64,000 nucleotides of DNA from positions 8,292,736-8,356,735 of the forward strand of contig OY811979.1 of assembly GCA_963681505.1 (NCBI GenBank). The letters run 5' to 3'. Origin of the DNA: Eunapius fragilis (lineage: Eukaryota > Porifera > Demospongiae > Spongillida > Spongillidae). Below, piece after piece: positions 11,900 through 20,919 of this stretch. Position 1 is the stretch's first letter; each line of letters begins with the position of its first letter. The translations under genes were made by a program, and so were the position numbers. The notes under the pieces are model-generated. The model searched no databases. It worked only from the letters and a program-made list of their open reading frames with translations, and was not told where the DNA came from.

Positions 11900-13172
11900 T
11901 TATATGCCTACATGTTCGCGGGCAGTACTGTAGGCACGTTCCAAGGTTTGCTTCAATTTCCTCGCATACTGGTGGTGCAACTCGGCCTTGGAGCCACATA
12001 CGATGTCTATAGAGGTAGCTTGGCCTGCCGTCCGAACACCATGCAGGTAGAACGGTGAGAATCCGGTGGAGGAATGGACACTCATGTTGTATACGCCATA
12101 CAGACCTTTTTGAGATGCGACTCCCTGTCTATTGGGTTGTCATGCACATGCAGTGGTAGCCAGCATGCTGATTAGGGTCCTGTTAAAACGTTCTACAAGA
12201 CCGTCAGATTGTGGGTGGTAAGGTGTCGTGCGGCTTTTGTAGATCTTGAGCAGACGACAGACCTCCTGTAAGACTCCCGACTCAAATTGGCGGCCTTGGT
12301 CAGAATGCAGTTGTTCGGGTACAGAGAAGCGACAGAAAAATTCATCCACCAGCTTCGTTGCCACTGTAACCGCCTCTTGGTTCGGAATGGCGTAAGCCTC
12401 AACCCATTTCGTGAAATAGTCTGAAGCCACCAATATATATGCATTCCCTGTCGTTGATGGCGAGATAGGCCCAACAATGTCCACAGCTACGATCTGCATC
12501 GGATACCCTGCAACTACATTCTGAAGTGGGGCCTTGCCTCTTTTACTCGGGTTCTTCCTAGCTGCACAGGTAGCACAAGTTTTACACCACTTTCTAACGT
12601 CATCCGAGTGCCCAGGCCAGTAGAATCTCTCCTTCAACCGGTATAGAGTTTTATTTTTACCCAGATGGGCCCCAAAGGCACCTTCATGCAACTGTTGCAC
12701 AATTTCCTCTCTTATCTCCCTCGGAGCAACCAGCTGAAGGAAAGTATCCCCGTCACTGCCTTCATACCGTCTTAGAGAATCCCATTTTCCAACACTAGCT
12801 GGTCCCTTTGCTGAATGAATTGGTTGAATTCCCTGCTTTTTCCCTCAGCGTCCTTAGAACTTAGGGTCTTCCCGGAAGAAATAGCCTGGATAATGGGTGC
12901 AATGTCCTCATCTTGCTGCTGAAGCAGCTGAAGGTTGCTCTTTACTGGCACAACTGCAAACGCACCTGCCGAATCGTTTTCTGTCGGCTCACGCACTCGA
13001 GAAAGTGCATCTGCATTTAAATGGTTGCGCCCTTTTCGGTGGACCACTTCGAAATCATATTCCTGAAGTTGCTCCAACCACCGCGCCAGCCCCAGCTGTC
13101 CTTCAGGCTCTTTCATACTGTATATCCATTGCAGCGCACTGTGGTCAGTGCGAAGGACGATGTGTCGCCCTA
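11900..13172 (-). pseudogene. Ty3/Gypsy pol fragment: RNase H end and integrase
   Basis: Reading leftwards on the minus strand: RNase H end (GRHIVLRTDHSALQWIY, then FEVVHRKGRNHLNADALSRV, 13172-12772), the integrase zinc-binding HHCC (HEGAFGAH ... CKTCATCAA, 12700-12560), and the integrase core with its acidic triad visible as VAVDIVGP, HSDQGRQFES and DGLVERFNRT (12550-12165). A further piece carries MSVHSSTGFSPFYLHG (12085-11900). A stop or frameshift lies at 12140. The upstream half of RNase H is displaced to 16536-16843 by the inserted element at 13173-16533. No LTRs were seen. This is a decayed retrotransposon. Confidence 0.85.
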
Positions 13173-13174
13173 TC

Positions 13175-13196
13175 AGGACCTACGGTAGTAGGTCCT
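13175..13196 (+). other. Terminal hairpin of the right element copy
   Basis: AGGACCTAC, loop GGTA, GTAGGTCCT: a perfect 9-bp stem with a G-N-N-A tetraloop, two bases inside the element end. Equivalent hairpins with different but still complementary stems lie at 35039, 36373, 37644, 42613 and 45785. Confidence 0.9.
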
Positions 13197-13509
13197 GTGT
13201 AGGATTGGCTCCGTAGGCGTGGTTTTCGATCGAGCGTTAGAAAACAGAAAATACGCTTCGTAGCCACTTGGCAGTCGCTATAAAATCTGCCCAAAACACG
13301 CTGCATCTATAGTCCAACGCGCGATGTTCGCAACCCTGCCGTTGTCTCCAGACGGTATAGTCGATCCCTCGAATCCGCCATTTTTTTCTCCTTCTTCTCC
13401 TTCTCCTTCTTCTCCTTCACCTTCTCCTTCCTTTCGTCAAACATAACTCAAGTTAGGAAAAGCGGGAAAAAAAAGATATTTGCACCAAAATGTATGTTCT
13501 GGTTGAAAC

Positions 13510-14128
13510 ATGCCTTCGCGTCAAAAGAGATCGGTACAATGAGAGCAAAGCATAAACCTAGTTCGGTGGCAAACAAAGCAAAAGCCGGACAACGTTACAA
13601 TGCGAACTCTGAGCAGAAGCGAGCCGACGAACGACAACGGGATCTTGAGTGAATCGTGTCAGGAAAAGGGCAAGGTACAGACCCTCGTCATCCTATTTTT
13701 AATTGTATCTTCCCATCTATCAACATGTATATATTTGTTGCTTCTTACTGTAGCTATGATGATGACCCATGCGAGACGCTGGTCAAGCGCGGTACGAAAA
13801 AGATCCTGAAACGAAGCGAGTAATGAAATAGAAGAGATCGAGTTAAGAAAAGGGCAAGGTACAGACCCTCGTCATCCTATTTTAATTTGTATCTTCAAAC
13901 TGTATCTCTGATGATGACCCATGCGAGACGCTGGACGGGCGCGGTACGAAAAAGACCCTGAGACGAAGCGAGCAAGAAAAGACGACGCAGATCGAAGCGA
14001 GACGCAGAAAGAACCTGGTGGTACCAAAAAGGCCCTGAATCCAAGCGGGTTGGTGAGCACAAATGCTACCTTGATCATGCTGAAACAAGAAGAGCAGTTT
14101 AAAAGGCTAAATAGTCTGGGTTTGATCT
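13510..14128 (+). pseudogene. Repetitive M-P-S-R / Y-x3-P-E-x-K-R-A protein gene relic (right copy)
   Basis: ATG at 13510 reads MPSRQKRS. After a frameshift come KAGQRYNANSEQKRADERQR, then across a likely intron (donor near 13672, acceptor near 13753) QARYEKDPETKRV and, after a second intron-like stretch, RARYEKDPETKRARK, YQKGPESKRVGEHK and CYLDHAETRRAV. The period is about 16 residues with Tyr, Pro-Glu and Lys-Arg at fixed spacing. The composition is very basic. Proteins of this kind form large multigene families in sponges; their role is unknown to me. Frameshifts and stops in this copy make it a relic. Confidence 0.5.
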
Positions 14129-14451
14129 AAACACTGCCTCCCAAGTGCTGGACAATAAGAAGTCAAGATTGAACGGTGAGTTTACGTGTATACTGTAACA
14201 AGTACTGTGGTGATTACTGAGCATTCTGATGTGTAACTTTAATGTAATGAAAAGTTAGGTAAAATAAAGTTAATTTTTACTCAGGTTTTATCTCTTTGAA
14301 CCATGAGATGTAAAAGGCAGGGTGTATAAATTTAATGTTTAGGTTTTGTCTCACAAAGAGATGATAAAAGGCAGGGTGTGTGTTGCTTGAAAAGACACTA
14401 AATAGCAATAAAACGTACAAGAAAAGGTTGTTGAAGATTTTAAAGAACCAC

Positions 14452-14643
14452 ATGAATGGTTGGTTGACTAAAGTACGCACTAGAATGATTGCAATCCCTG
14501 TTGACACTAATGGCTTGTGTGTTGTGGCTAATGAAATAAAGGATAAAAGTAAGGGTGAAAGTAGTGATCATCCCAAAAAGTGGCTCTGCACCTGTCAGTG
14601 TAGATGCTTGTGTGATGAAGAGGTAGATATAATTATAAAAACA
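14452..14643 (+). pseudogene. Conserved exon relic in the right element copy
   Basis: It reads NGWLTKVRTRMIAIPVDTNG, LCVVANEIKDKSKGESSDHP and KKWLCTCQCRCLCDEEVDII. It is the counterpart of 9290-9493. Conservation of frame between two diverged copies suggests past coding use. The Cys-rich C-T-C-Q-C-R-C-L-C patch could be part of a metal-binding site; no function can be given. Confidence 0.45.
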
Positions 14644-16214
14644 AAGTTACTTTTCTGTAGCGGACATTTGAGTAGCACTAGGTGACCATGGTAATTGTTG
14701 CCACATTGATCGTGATCTAAGTGCAGACATTTGTGATATGAACACCCCTCAATATAATACCACACAATAGCAGTATAACAATGGTAAGGGTGAGCAGGGG
14801 TTTTTAATAAAGGGATGAGGATTACTGGATCTAAACTGGTTTTGAGTCCCGCTCCTGGTATCACATGTCATGCAGGCTAGGGATTAGCACTTCATGCCTG
14901 CCTCAGCATGCTGATGCTTTGCTCCCAGATGTTACATTAACACCTGTAACTGTTGACACAACACTTCAGCTCTAGCTGGCTTCTGACAATGTATGTCATA
15001 CTTCCTGACATGCTACTAGGTAGTGGAATAAGATGGCATAGCACTGTAATTCCAAACATAATGCATTCAAGATTTTTTTAAGGGAAGGTTATGTGCAAAA
15101 GGTTATATGTGCAAATGTGTAATGCTTAGTATACATATAATTAGCATGTCAGCTTGCTTGGGGCATAGCGATGCTGGCGTATATGTGCATAAACCTTCCA
15201 CAACCAATATATAACATGTAAAAATAAAATTAATGTGTCCATATGCTGATTGATTGTCAAGAGATGGGGTACTTGAGTTGAATTAGCGATGGTAGCATAT
15301 GAACTGACTTAATCATGTATGCTATGCGTATACGGTACAGGATCTAATTGGGTGTAGTTATGTGTAGCTAACTTTTGCATTTTGGTGGAAGGTATCAAGC
15401 CTATACCTTATGCTAACTCTGATTAAGTTGTCATGCATAATCCACATGTGAGAAAACTACAAAGAATGTACTCATTACTCAGTGACAATTGGAATAATGA
15501 TAATTTTCATCACCCAAAAACTTTATCAGCATTGCAATGCAACCATAGTTAACACGTCCATTTGAAGCCTCACTTCAGGTTTGATAAGCCAACTATTTTT
15601 ACTTTCCCACCAATGAGGTGCAGCAGTATATATAATGGTAATCTCCGAATCATTGTTCAGTTGTTCTATTCAAGACCATAATATGGGGGTGCGAATATGG
15701 TTTGGTGTACTTTTCATCTACATACAGATATGGATCTTACAATAGAAGATATAGCGGGTATGTATGTACAGCAGCATCGAGGACGAACCCATTCCTCCTG
15801 TTCCTGCTCCAATTGCCACAGCTGGTCCACTCCTGCTTCAGTTATTTTTATCCCTACAGGAGGGGACAACCGGGACGTACAAGGCGAGGCAAGTTCTCGT
15901 TTAAGAATTGTACACGCTAATTTTTACTAAAAATAAGATGTGTTTTTTGATCAAATAAACATGTGAAAAGGCATTATACGCACGCGCGGTGTCACCACAT
16001 ATACCACGAACAAACCTCGCATAAGCAATCAGACCTGGTGGTACAGTACAGCAGTACATCTCCAATGCTCACTGGGAACCATAATTACGTAACATTATTG
16101 AACGCCGATGAAATCTTAATTACCGATAGTGCTAACTTAATTGGCACAATTATAATACGCTATTGGTTTCAAGACAACTAACAAATCCCTCTGCATGGTA
16201 GGAAAAAAAAAGCA

Positions 16215-16533
16215 AGGAAACAAGTAGATAAAACATTTCTCTTTGAGAAATAGAGTGGGATGTAGGATTGGGATTGGTGGTGTAAAAAGCAAGGAAACAA
16301 GACACATTATGGATTGGTACCAGAATACAACAAGACGGTCCTACATTTAGCCAAGAACCATGCACATTTAGCTAATTGAAATTCAAAGTGCATGCATGGT
16401 TCTTGGCTAAATGTAGGACCGTCTTGTTGTATTCTGGTACCAATCCATGTGTCTTGTTTCCTTGCTTGTTACACCACCAATCCCAATCCTACATCCCACT
16501 CTATTTCTCAAAGAGAAATTTTTTATCTACTTG
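16215..16533. repeat. Palindromic 3' tail of the right element copy
   Basis: Arms of about 150 bp (16222-16372 and 16378-16533) fold on each other. Outer ends are CAAGTAGATAAAACATTTC and GAAATTTTTTATCTACTTG. Its outer edge coincides exactly with the junction to the Gypsy sequence. Confidence 0.9.
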
Positions 16534-16535
16534 TA

Positions 16536-16843
16536 GAAGATAAGGACGGAAATGCTTCACAAAGGTGACTACAGCCAGCAATTCCTTCCTTGTGACATTG
16601 TACTTTCGCTCGGCTTTACTGAGTGTACGGCTCCCGTAAGCTACCACGCACTACAGAACCGCTCCAACACCAGTCTCGCTGCCATCAGTGTCAAGGAGAA
16701 AAGGTTTGTCAAAATTAGGGAAGATGAGCACTGGTGCCGATATCAGCCTCTGCTTCAACTCCTGGAATGCAGCATCACATTCACTGGTCCATTTGAACGC
16801 TCGGCCACGCTCAGTCAGCCGGTAGAGGGGCGTCATGATTAGT
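16536..16843 (-). pseudogene. Ty3/Gypsy reverse transcriptase end / RNase H start (5' part of the split element)
   Basis: The minus strand reads MTPLYRLTERGRAFKWTSEC, DAAFQELKQRLISAPVLIFP, KPFLLDTDGSETGVGAVL and, after a frameshift, [20 protein letters not shown] and [10 protein letters not shown]. This is the standard RT connection and RNase H start of Ty3/Gypsy pol. It stops at 16843 where an end matching TTAGTCTCGTACCCAGACC begins (16839-16857), so the upstream pol is lost. Confidence 0.85.
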
Positions 16844-16925
16844 CTCGTACCCAGACCTACATTGCAGCTGCGGATGGATACATCACCGCCTACGCGAGTA
16901 GTGGGTCTGGTGTCCTGTACAAATT
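16839..16925. repeat. Fragment of a TTAGTCTCGTACCCAGACC-type MITE
   Basis: The first 19 bases equal the terminus of the perfect palindrome at 35428-35562. An imperfect inner hairpin (ACCTAC...GTAGTGGGT) follows to about 16912. It forms the 5' truncation point of the Gypsy fragment. Confidence 0.6.
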
Positions 16926-17421
16926 TCTGTCGAGCGATTACATAATACTTACATTCAACGTCATGTATGAATAATATTAATCTTCCGCAAGAATGCGTTA
17001 ATGCTTTAATTAGCAAGCTACTACATTTCTGGACCTCTCCCTTCTTCGTACAATATCTTCCCCTATTAAGGAAGCGATTATCAGTGCACTTAGCATTGGT
17101 ATCACCCGCGATCCTAAACTCCAGCTTTTTGAATTATCTCTCATAAGCGAAGTTACTCCGGTCAAGGTAAATGTAAGCTATGCTGCATCACATGTGCTGG
17201 GTCACAGCCTGCGGTGGGGAGCACCCCGCCAAGGCCTGCCCCCTTGCCTGGGACTACGTGAGCTCCAGCAACTGAAAGATCATCCTGACAAGGCCTGTGT
17301 CTCCTGACGGTGTGTCCATGGACCTCGCTTTCCTTTCACTGCACACACCCTACAACGGACCTCGCTTTCCTTTCACTGCACGCAACCTACTTTCACTGTC
17401 CATTACTCCACAATTGACAAT

Positions 17422-18010
17422 GTGGTGGGGCTCCTTAGCAGATTTGAAAAAGGAGCCGTGATGGCCAAGGTAGACCTAAAATCTGCATTCAGAATGGTTC
17501 CAATCCAGGCCTCTGAATGGAGTTCAGAATGGTTACAATCCAGGCCTCTGAATGGAGTTCCCATGCATTCAGAGGCCTGGATTGGAACCATTCTGAATGC
17601 TGATTTTGAGGAGGCTCCACCACCATACCATCTTAATTCTGAAGCCAGAGCTGACATACGATGGTGGAACAGCTTCCTACCATCTTGGAATGGCATTTCT
17701 ATACTCATCTCCCCAGATTGGAACTATGCAGAGTCCAATCCAGTTGTACATGGATGCCTCTGGCACCTGTGGTTATGGGGCCTGGTTCAGAGGAACTGCC
17801 ACACCAGTGCCTCAAGAGCTGGCAGAGCTCTAGAAGGTCGCCTGAGGCACCTCTTCCACAGAGCTGTGGCCCCTTCAACGTCGATCCCCTATACAGGGCA
17901 GGGACCAGGAAGTACTACGCCTTCTGTCACAAATTTAACCTGACCACTCTGCCAAGGAATCAAGCACTCCATCAACCTTTTTACTGGGTATCTCAGTCAA
18001 ACGGGGAGTG
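17422..18010 (+). pseudogene. DIRS-like retroelement relic (RT, RNase H, start of tyrosine recombinase)
   Basis: The first frame gives KGAVMAKVDLKSAFRMVPI, the RT motif A region as found in DIRS elements. After an internal rearrangement comes LNSEARADIRWWNSFLPSWN, then (next frame) QLYMDASGTCGYGAWFRG, the DIRS RNase H start. Further on, GTRKYYAFCHKFNLTTLP fits the N-terminal core-binding part of a DIRS-type tyrosine recombinase. Frameshifts and deletions are present, the catalytic recombinase domain is missing, and no split terminal repeats were found. Confidence 0.7.
17490..17610. repeat. Triplicated and inverted segment inside the DIRS RT
   Basis: The string ATCCAGGCCTCTGAATGGAG occurs twice directly (about 17503 and 17549) and once in reverse complement (17568-17590, CATTCAGAGGCCTGGATTGG). 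The result is a foldback of about 50 bp per arm that replaces the rest of the RT palm domain. Confidence 0.85.
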
Positions 18011-18289
18011 AGGAAGGATCGTCTATGAGAGAGGTAAGTTTATCAAAGTGGGCATGCTTACCCCTCTTGACTTCGTGCCTCGAGGGGTAGGGACATGGTA
18101 GTGAAGGCAGAAGGGGGCGTTGAGGAAGTTGCTCTCCCGCGACCTGGAGTGGTGGGTCCTCTCGCGCCGCTTGAACTTCTTCTTGCATGCGTCGGAGTCG
18201 CTCGACTCAGACGACGAGCTTGCTACTCTCCTAAGATGAGGATCGGCTGTGACATCGTTTCTCGCTCTTTGCCTTTTTAGCGCGATTGT

Positions 18290-18466
18290 GAGTGTCTTGC
18301 TTCGTACCTCTAGAACCGATAGCTCGTCAAATAAATACCCATAGCAGATCAGAACGCCGCAACCTGTTGGTAAGCTTACGAACATGTCCCGACCACGGAC
18401 CACGTCTTCGATGACTCGGAACTGTTCTGGCATACCCCATACGTTCACGCGCCGACTGAATCGCAC
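18290..18466 (-). pseudogene. RecQ-helicase-like N-terminal fragment
   Basis: The minus strand reads MPEQFRVIEDVVRGRDMFVS then LPTGCGVLICYGYLFDELSV. The pattern matches the Q motif and Walker A region of RecQ-like helicases (usual core G-S-G-K-S), but the Walker lysine is lost (GCGV). The frame then runs into an unrelated Ser/Arg-rich stretch (SSSSESSDSDACKKKFKRRE). It is a decayed fragment. Confidence 0.5.
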
Positions 18467-18471
18467 GTATT

Positions 18472-18928
18472 ACAGTGGCGTAGGAACGATTTTAAGATTG
18501 GGGGGGCCAACTTTTTAATTTTTAAAAATGATCCATGAATGAAAAAAAATATGTGTATTCAGCTTGGTTACTAAAATTTTCTTAAAAGGGTACTCCTTTC
18601 ATTGAGGAACAAAACTTCTGCGCTATGTCACTGAGATCTAGGCAATCAACAAGGTCTTTATACACGTGAGGTAACATAGTATTATTATTCCTGGACATGA
18701 ATAGTAGGTCTTTAATCGCCGAAGGGAGGAAAATGTTCGTTAATACCTTAGGCTGATAACGATACGCTAGGAATTGTATCCAGAAGTCTGGCAGCGGTAC
18801 CTTCCCGGTCTGTTTTAGCGTCAGTATTCATCCTCCTCCGTTTGGCATTAGCTTGTTCGATCACCCCAGGCACGCCAATTAACTTCACTTGAAGAATCAC
18901 ACTGAACAGCAAGGCTTAGGGGAGTTAA
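18472..18928. other. Transposon-end-like and unassigned sequence
   Basis: CAGTGGCGTAGGAACGATTT followed by a G7 run (18474-18516) resembles the termini of widespread hAT-type MITEs. Beyond that a minus-strand reading (KDLLFMSRNNNTMLPHVYKD, around 18645-18725) is open but I cannot assign it. No clear second end was located. Confidence 0.35.
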
Positions 18929-20041
18929 TTGGCGTGCAAAGTACTATCTGAAACCTTGGATACAACAATGGAAATTTGTAAATTAATTAAAATCTCACCC
19001 AAAAGAGAGGGAATCCTGAGCAGTATCAAAGCAGACACTCATATGGACACTCCTGGAATAAAAATGTTGTGTCCTACTCAGTGGACTGTTCAAGGAAGCT
19101 TTGAAAGGATTAAAGGCAATTATGAAGCCCTGATGTTTGAATGGGATATCTGCTTGGAAGAAAGATTGGACACTGAGATGCGGGCTCGTATAATTGGTGT
19201 GAAAGCTCAAATGGAGTCATTTCAATATTTTTTTGGATTAAATCTTGGTGCCACATTGCTTATCTAGACAGATAACCTGTCCAAAACCCTCCAAAAAACA
19301 CAGCTATCATCTGTAGAAGGGCAGCATTGTGACAATTTGGTAACTAGGGCCATCACAAGCATGAGATCAGATGAAATGTTTGATCTATATTTCCTGAATG
19401 TTAAAGAACAGGCTAAGAATCATAGTCTACCGGAACCTTCACTGCCCATGCATCGCAATGTCCCAAAAAAAATTTAAAGTAGGAAGTAGACAATCTCATC
19501 AGCCATCATCTGCTGATGAATTTTTTCGAAACATATACTATGAAGCAATCCATTTGGTATAACCAATGCCATTAGACAAAGTTTCAACCACCCAGGGTTT
19601 AAGGTCTACAGTATTATGGAAACATTACTTCTAAATGCTCTTAAACCGGGAATTGATGTAACTAATGAAGTAAAATAAATGTCAGAGAAATATGCAGATG
19701 GTGTGAATATCACACTTTTGAAGGCCCAATTACCTGTTTTTAAACTCATGCTAAGTGGAGAATTTCAATCATTCCACGAAATTTACAGTGCTTTTCAAAG
19801 CCTTGACCAATGTGAAAAGGACCTAATTTCGGAGATTGTTACTATATCTAAACTGATCTTGGTCAATCCAGCTACTAATTCAGTCAGTGGAAGATCTTTT
19901 TCTACCCCTCGTCGCCTGAAAACGTGGCTTCGTTCAAGCATGAATCAAATTAGATTTAATAACTTAACTACTCTCATGATTCATAGGACAGAACAGCTAA
20001 TATTCACCTGGACGAAGTTGCTTCTGAGTTCGCCTCTATAA
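18929..20041 (+). pseudogene. hAT/ZMYM1-type transposase relic (C-terminal half)
   Basis: It reads SETLDTTMEICKLIKISPKR, CPTQWTVQGSFERIKGNYEA and RARIIGVKAQMESFQYFFGL (18950-19255). After several frameshifts it ends with the hAT dimerisation block NPATNSVSGRSFSTPRRLKT and WLRSSMNQIRFNNLTTLMIH (19860-19990). The order matches zinc-finger-MYM / TTF-type hAT transposase-like proteins. Stops at 19265 and in 19270-19675 show it is dead. Confidence 0.75.
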
Positions 20042-20919
20042 ATGATAATCAAAAGCGACATTTTGGTATATAGATGTGTAGGATCGATTTTTTTGTGCAT
20101 TTCAGTGGCTTGTATTTGTACGCGCGTTTCTATGAATATACGGAGGTGCGATTACAACTTAATTAAGTACAAAAATCCGCCCCCACACTTTATAATACCC
20201 TCCGCGGGCCCTGAGTTTCGCCGACTTCCTTTACCTACATTGTTGTATCAATCAGAGGCTATGCGTGTGTGATTGTGAGGGTGTACTGGTAAGGGAATTG
20301 CGTGTGGTAGAGTGGGTCGACTGGTTAGCATGTGCGGGCAGGAGGCTGTGGTGTGGTTGTGTAGGTGACCTGGTTAAGTGACTATATGGGCGTGGTTGAG
20401 TGTCTCGACACTTCTTCCTCCTCCCCATCTCACAGGGCATGCAGTGGAGGTCATCCCCTCCAAGAGATTGGCGCCAGCATGATGTGATAATAGGATCTGT
20501 ATAAATATTGTATCCATGTTGTGGGTTAGGTAGATTTTTAAAATGATAAAAACAATTGAGCTGGATATCATTCTGAGTATTTGGCTGTGTCTACTTCATT
20601 GCGCATGCGTGATCCTTGATAATAACACGCGTACGTTCGTGACACTTTTAATGGCGCTGTTTGTGAAAGGTATGTTTTGCTTGGTTTATGCCCAGTTGTT
20701 TTTCCCACGTTTAGCGATGCGTCGTTCGAGCAAAAAAACGTTGAGAAACCGAGTCTCGACGCGAGTGACGTTTTTCATCATACCATGCGTCATTTCTATA
20801 TGGACCCTACTCCCGTGATAAAGTTTACATGCAAATTAACATAAAACTTAATCAGTCATGTACCTAAAATAGCTACACCTGAGCTCAGTTCACTGTGGAA
20901 AAGAGAGAAGTGTATTGCA
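20042..20919. other. Intergenic sequence with a damaged copy of the family hairpin (20797-20818)
   Basis: On the minus strand ATCAC, GGGA, GTAGGGTCC, ATATAG follow each other: the 3' half of the family hairpin with seven bases of the 5' stem deleted, followed by the usual ATATAG and AAAAACGTCACTCGCG. The stretch 20700-20800 (AAAAACGTTGAGAAACCGAG) is probably part of the same remnant. Nothing else supportable is seen. Confidence 0.5.

Larger units (their letters stand above)
13173..16533 (+). mobile_element. Right copy of the hairpin-headed element, inserted in Gypsy RNase H (3361 bp, both ends defined)
   Basis: The Gypsy reading frame stops at HFRPYLL on one side (16536) and resumes at GRHIVLRTDH on the other (13170). 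Taking out 13173-16533 together with one TA restores the frame exactly, so the element is flanked by a putative TA target duplication (13171-13172 and 16534-16535). The left end begins TC followed by the hairpin at 13175-13196. Next come a pyrimidine-rich tract (13388-13432), an AACTC..G..AGGAA block (13445-13460), a gene relic starting at 13510, an exon relic at 14452-14643, and the 3' palindrome (16215-16533) ending CTACTTG. It has no terminal inverted repeat and no LTR. Confidence 0.78.

Noticed and set aside
7484..16533. One giant transposon with 3-kb terminal inverted repeats
   Set aside because: The right arm interrupts a Gypsy RNase H frame and has its own boundaries, and the left arm lacks the hairpin end. 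Two separate copies in opposite orientation explain this better.
13173..16533. Classic Helitron
   Set aside because: A|TC at the start and a hairpin are suggestive, but the hairpin is at the TC end, there is no CTRR-type end after a hairpin on the other side, a TA duplication is likely, and no Rep/helicase ORF is visible. The possibility of a distant relative stays open.
17403..17708. Minus-strand frame of 101 residues with repeated ECMGTPFRGLDCN-like pieces
   Set aside because: It mirrors the inverted duplication in the DIRS RT and has no similarity of its own.
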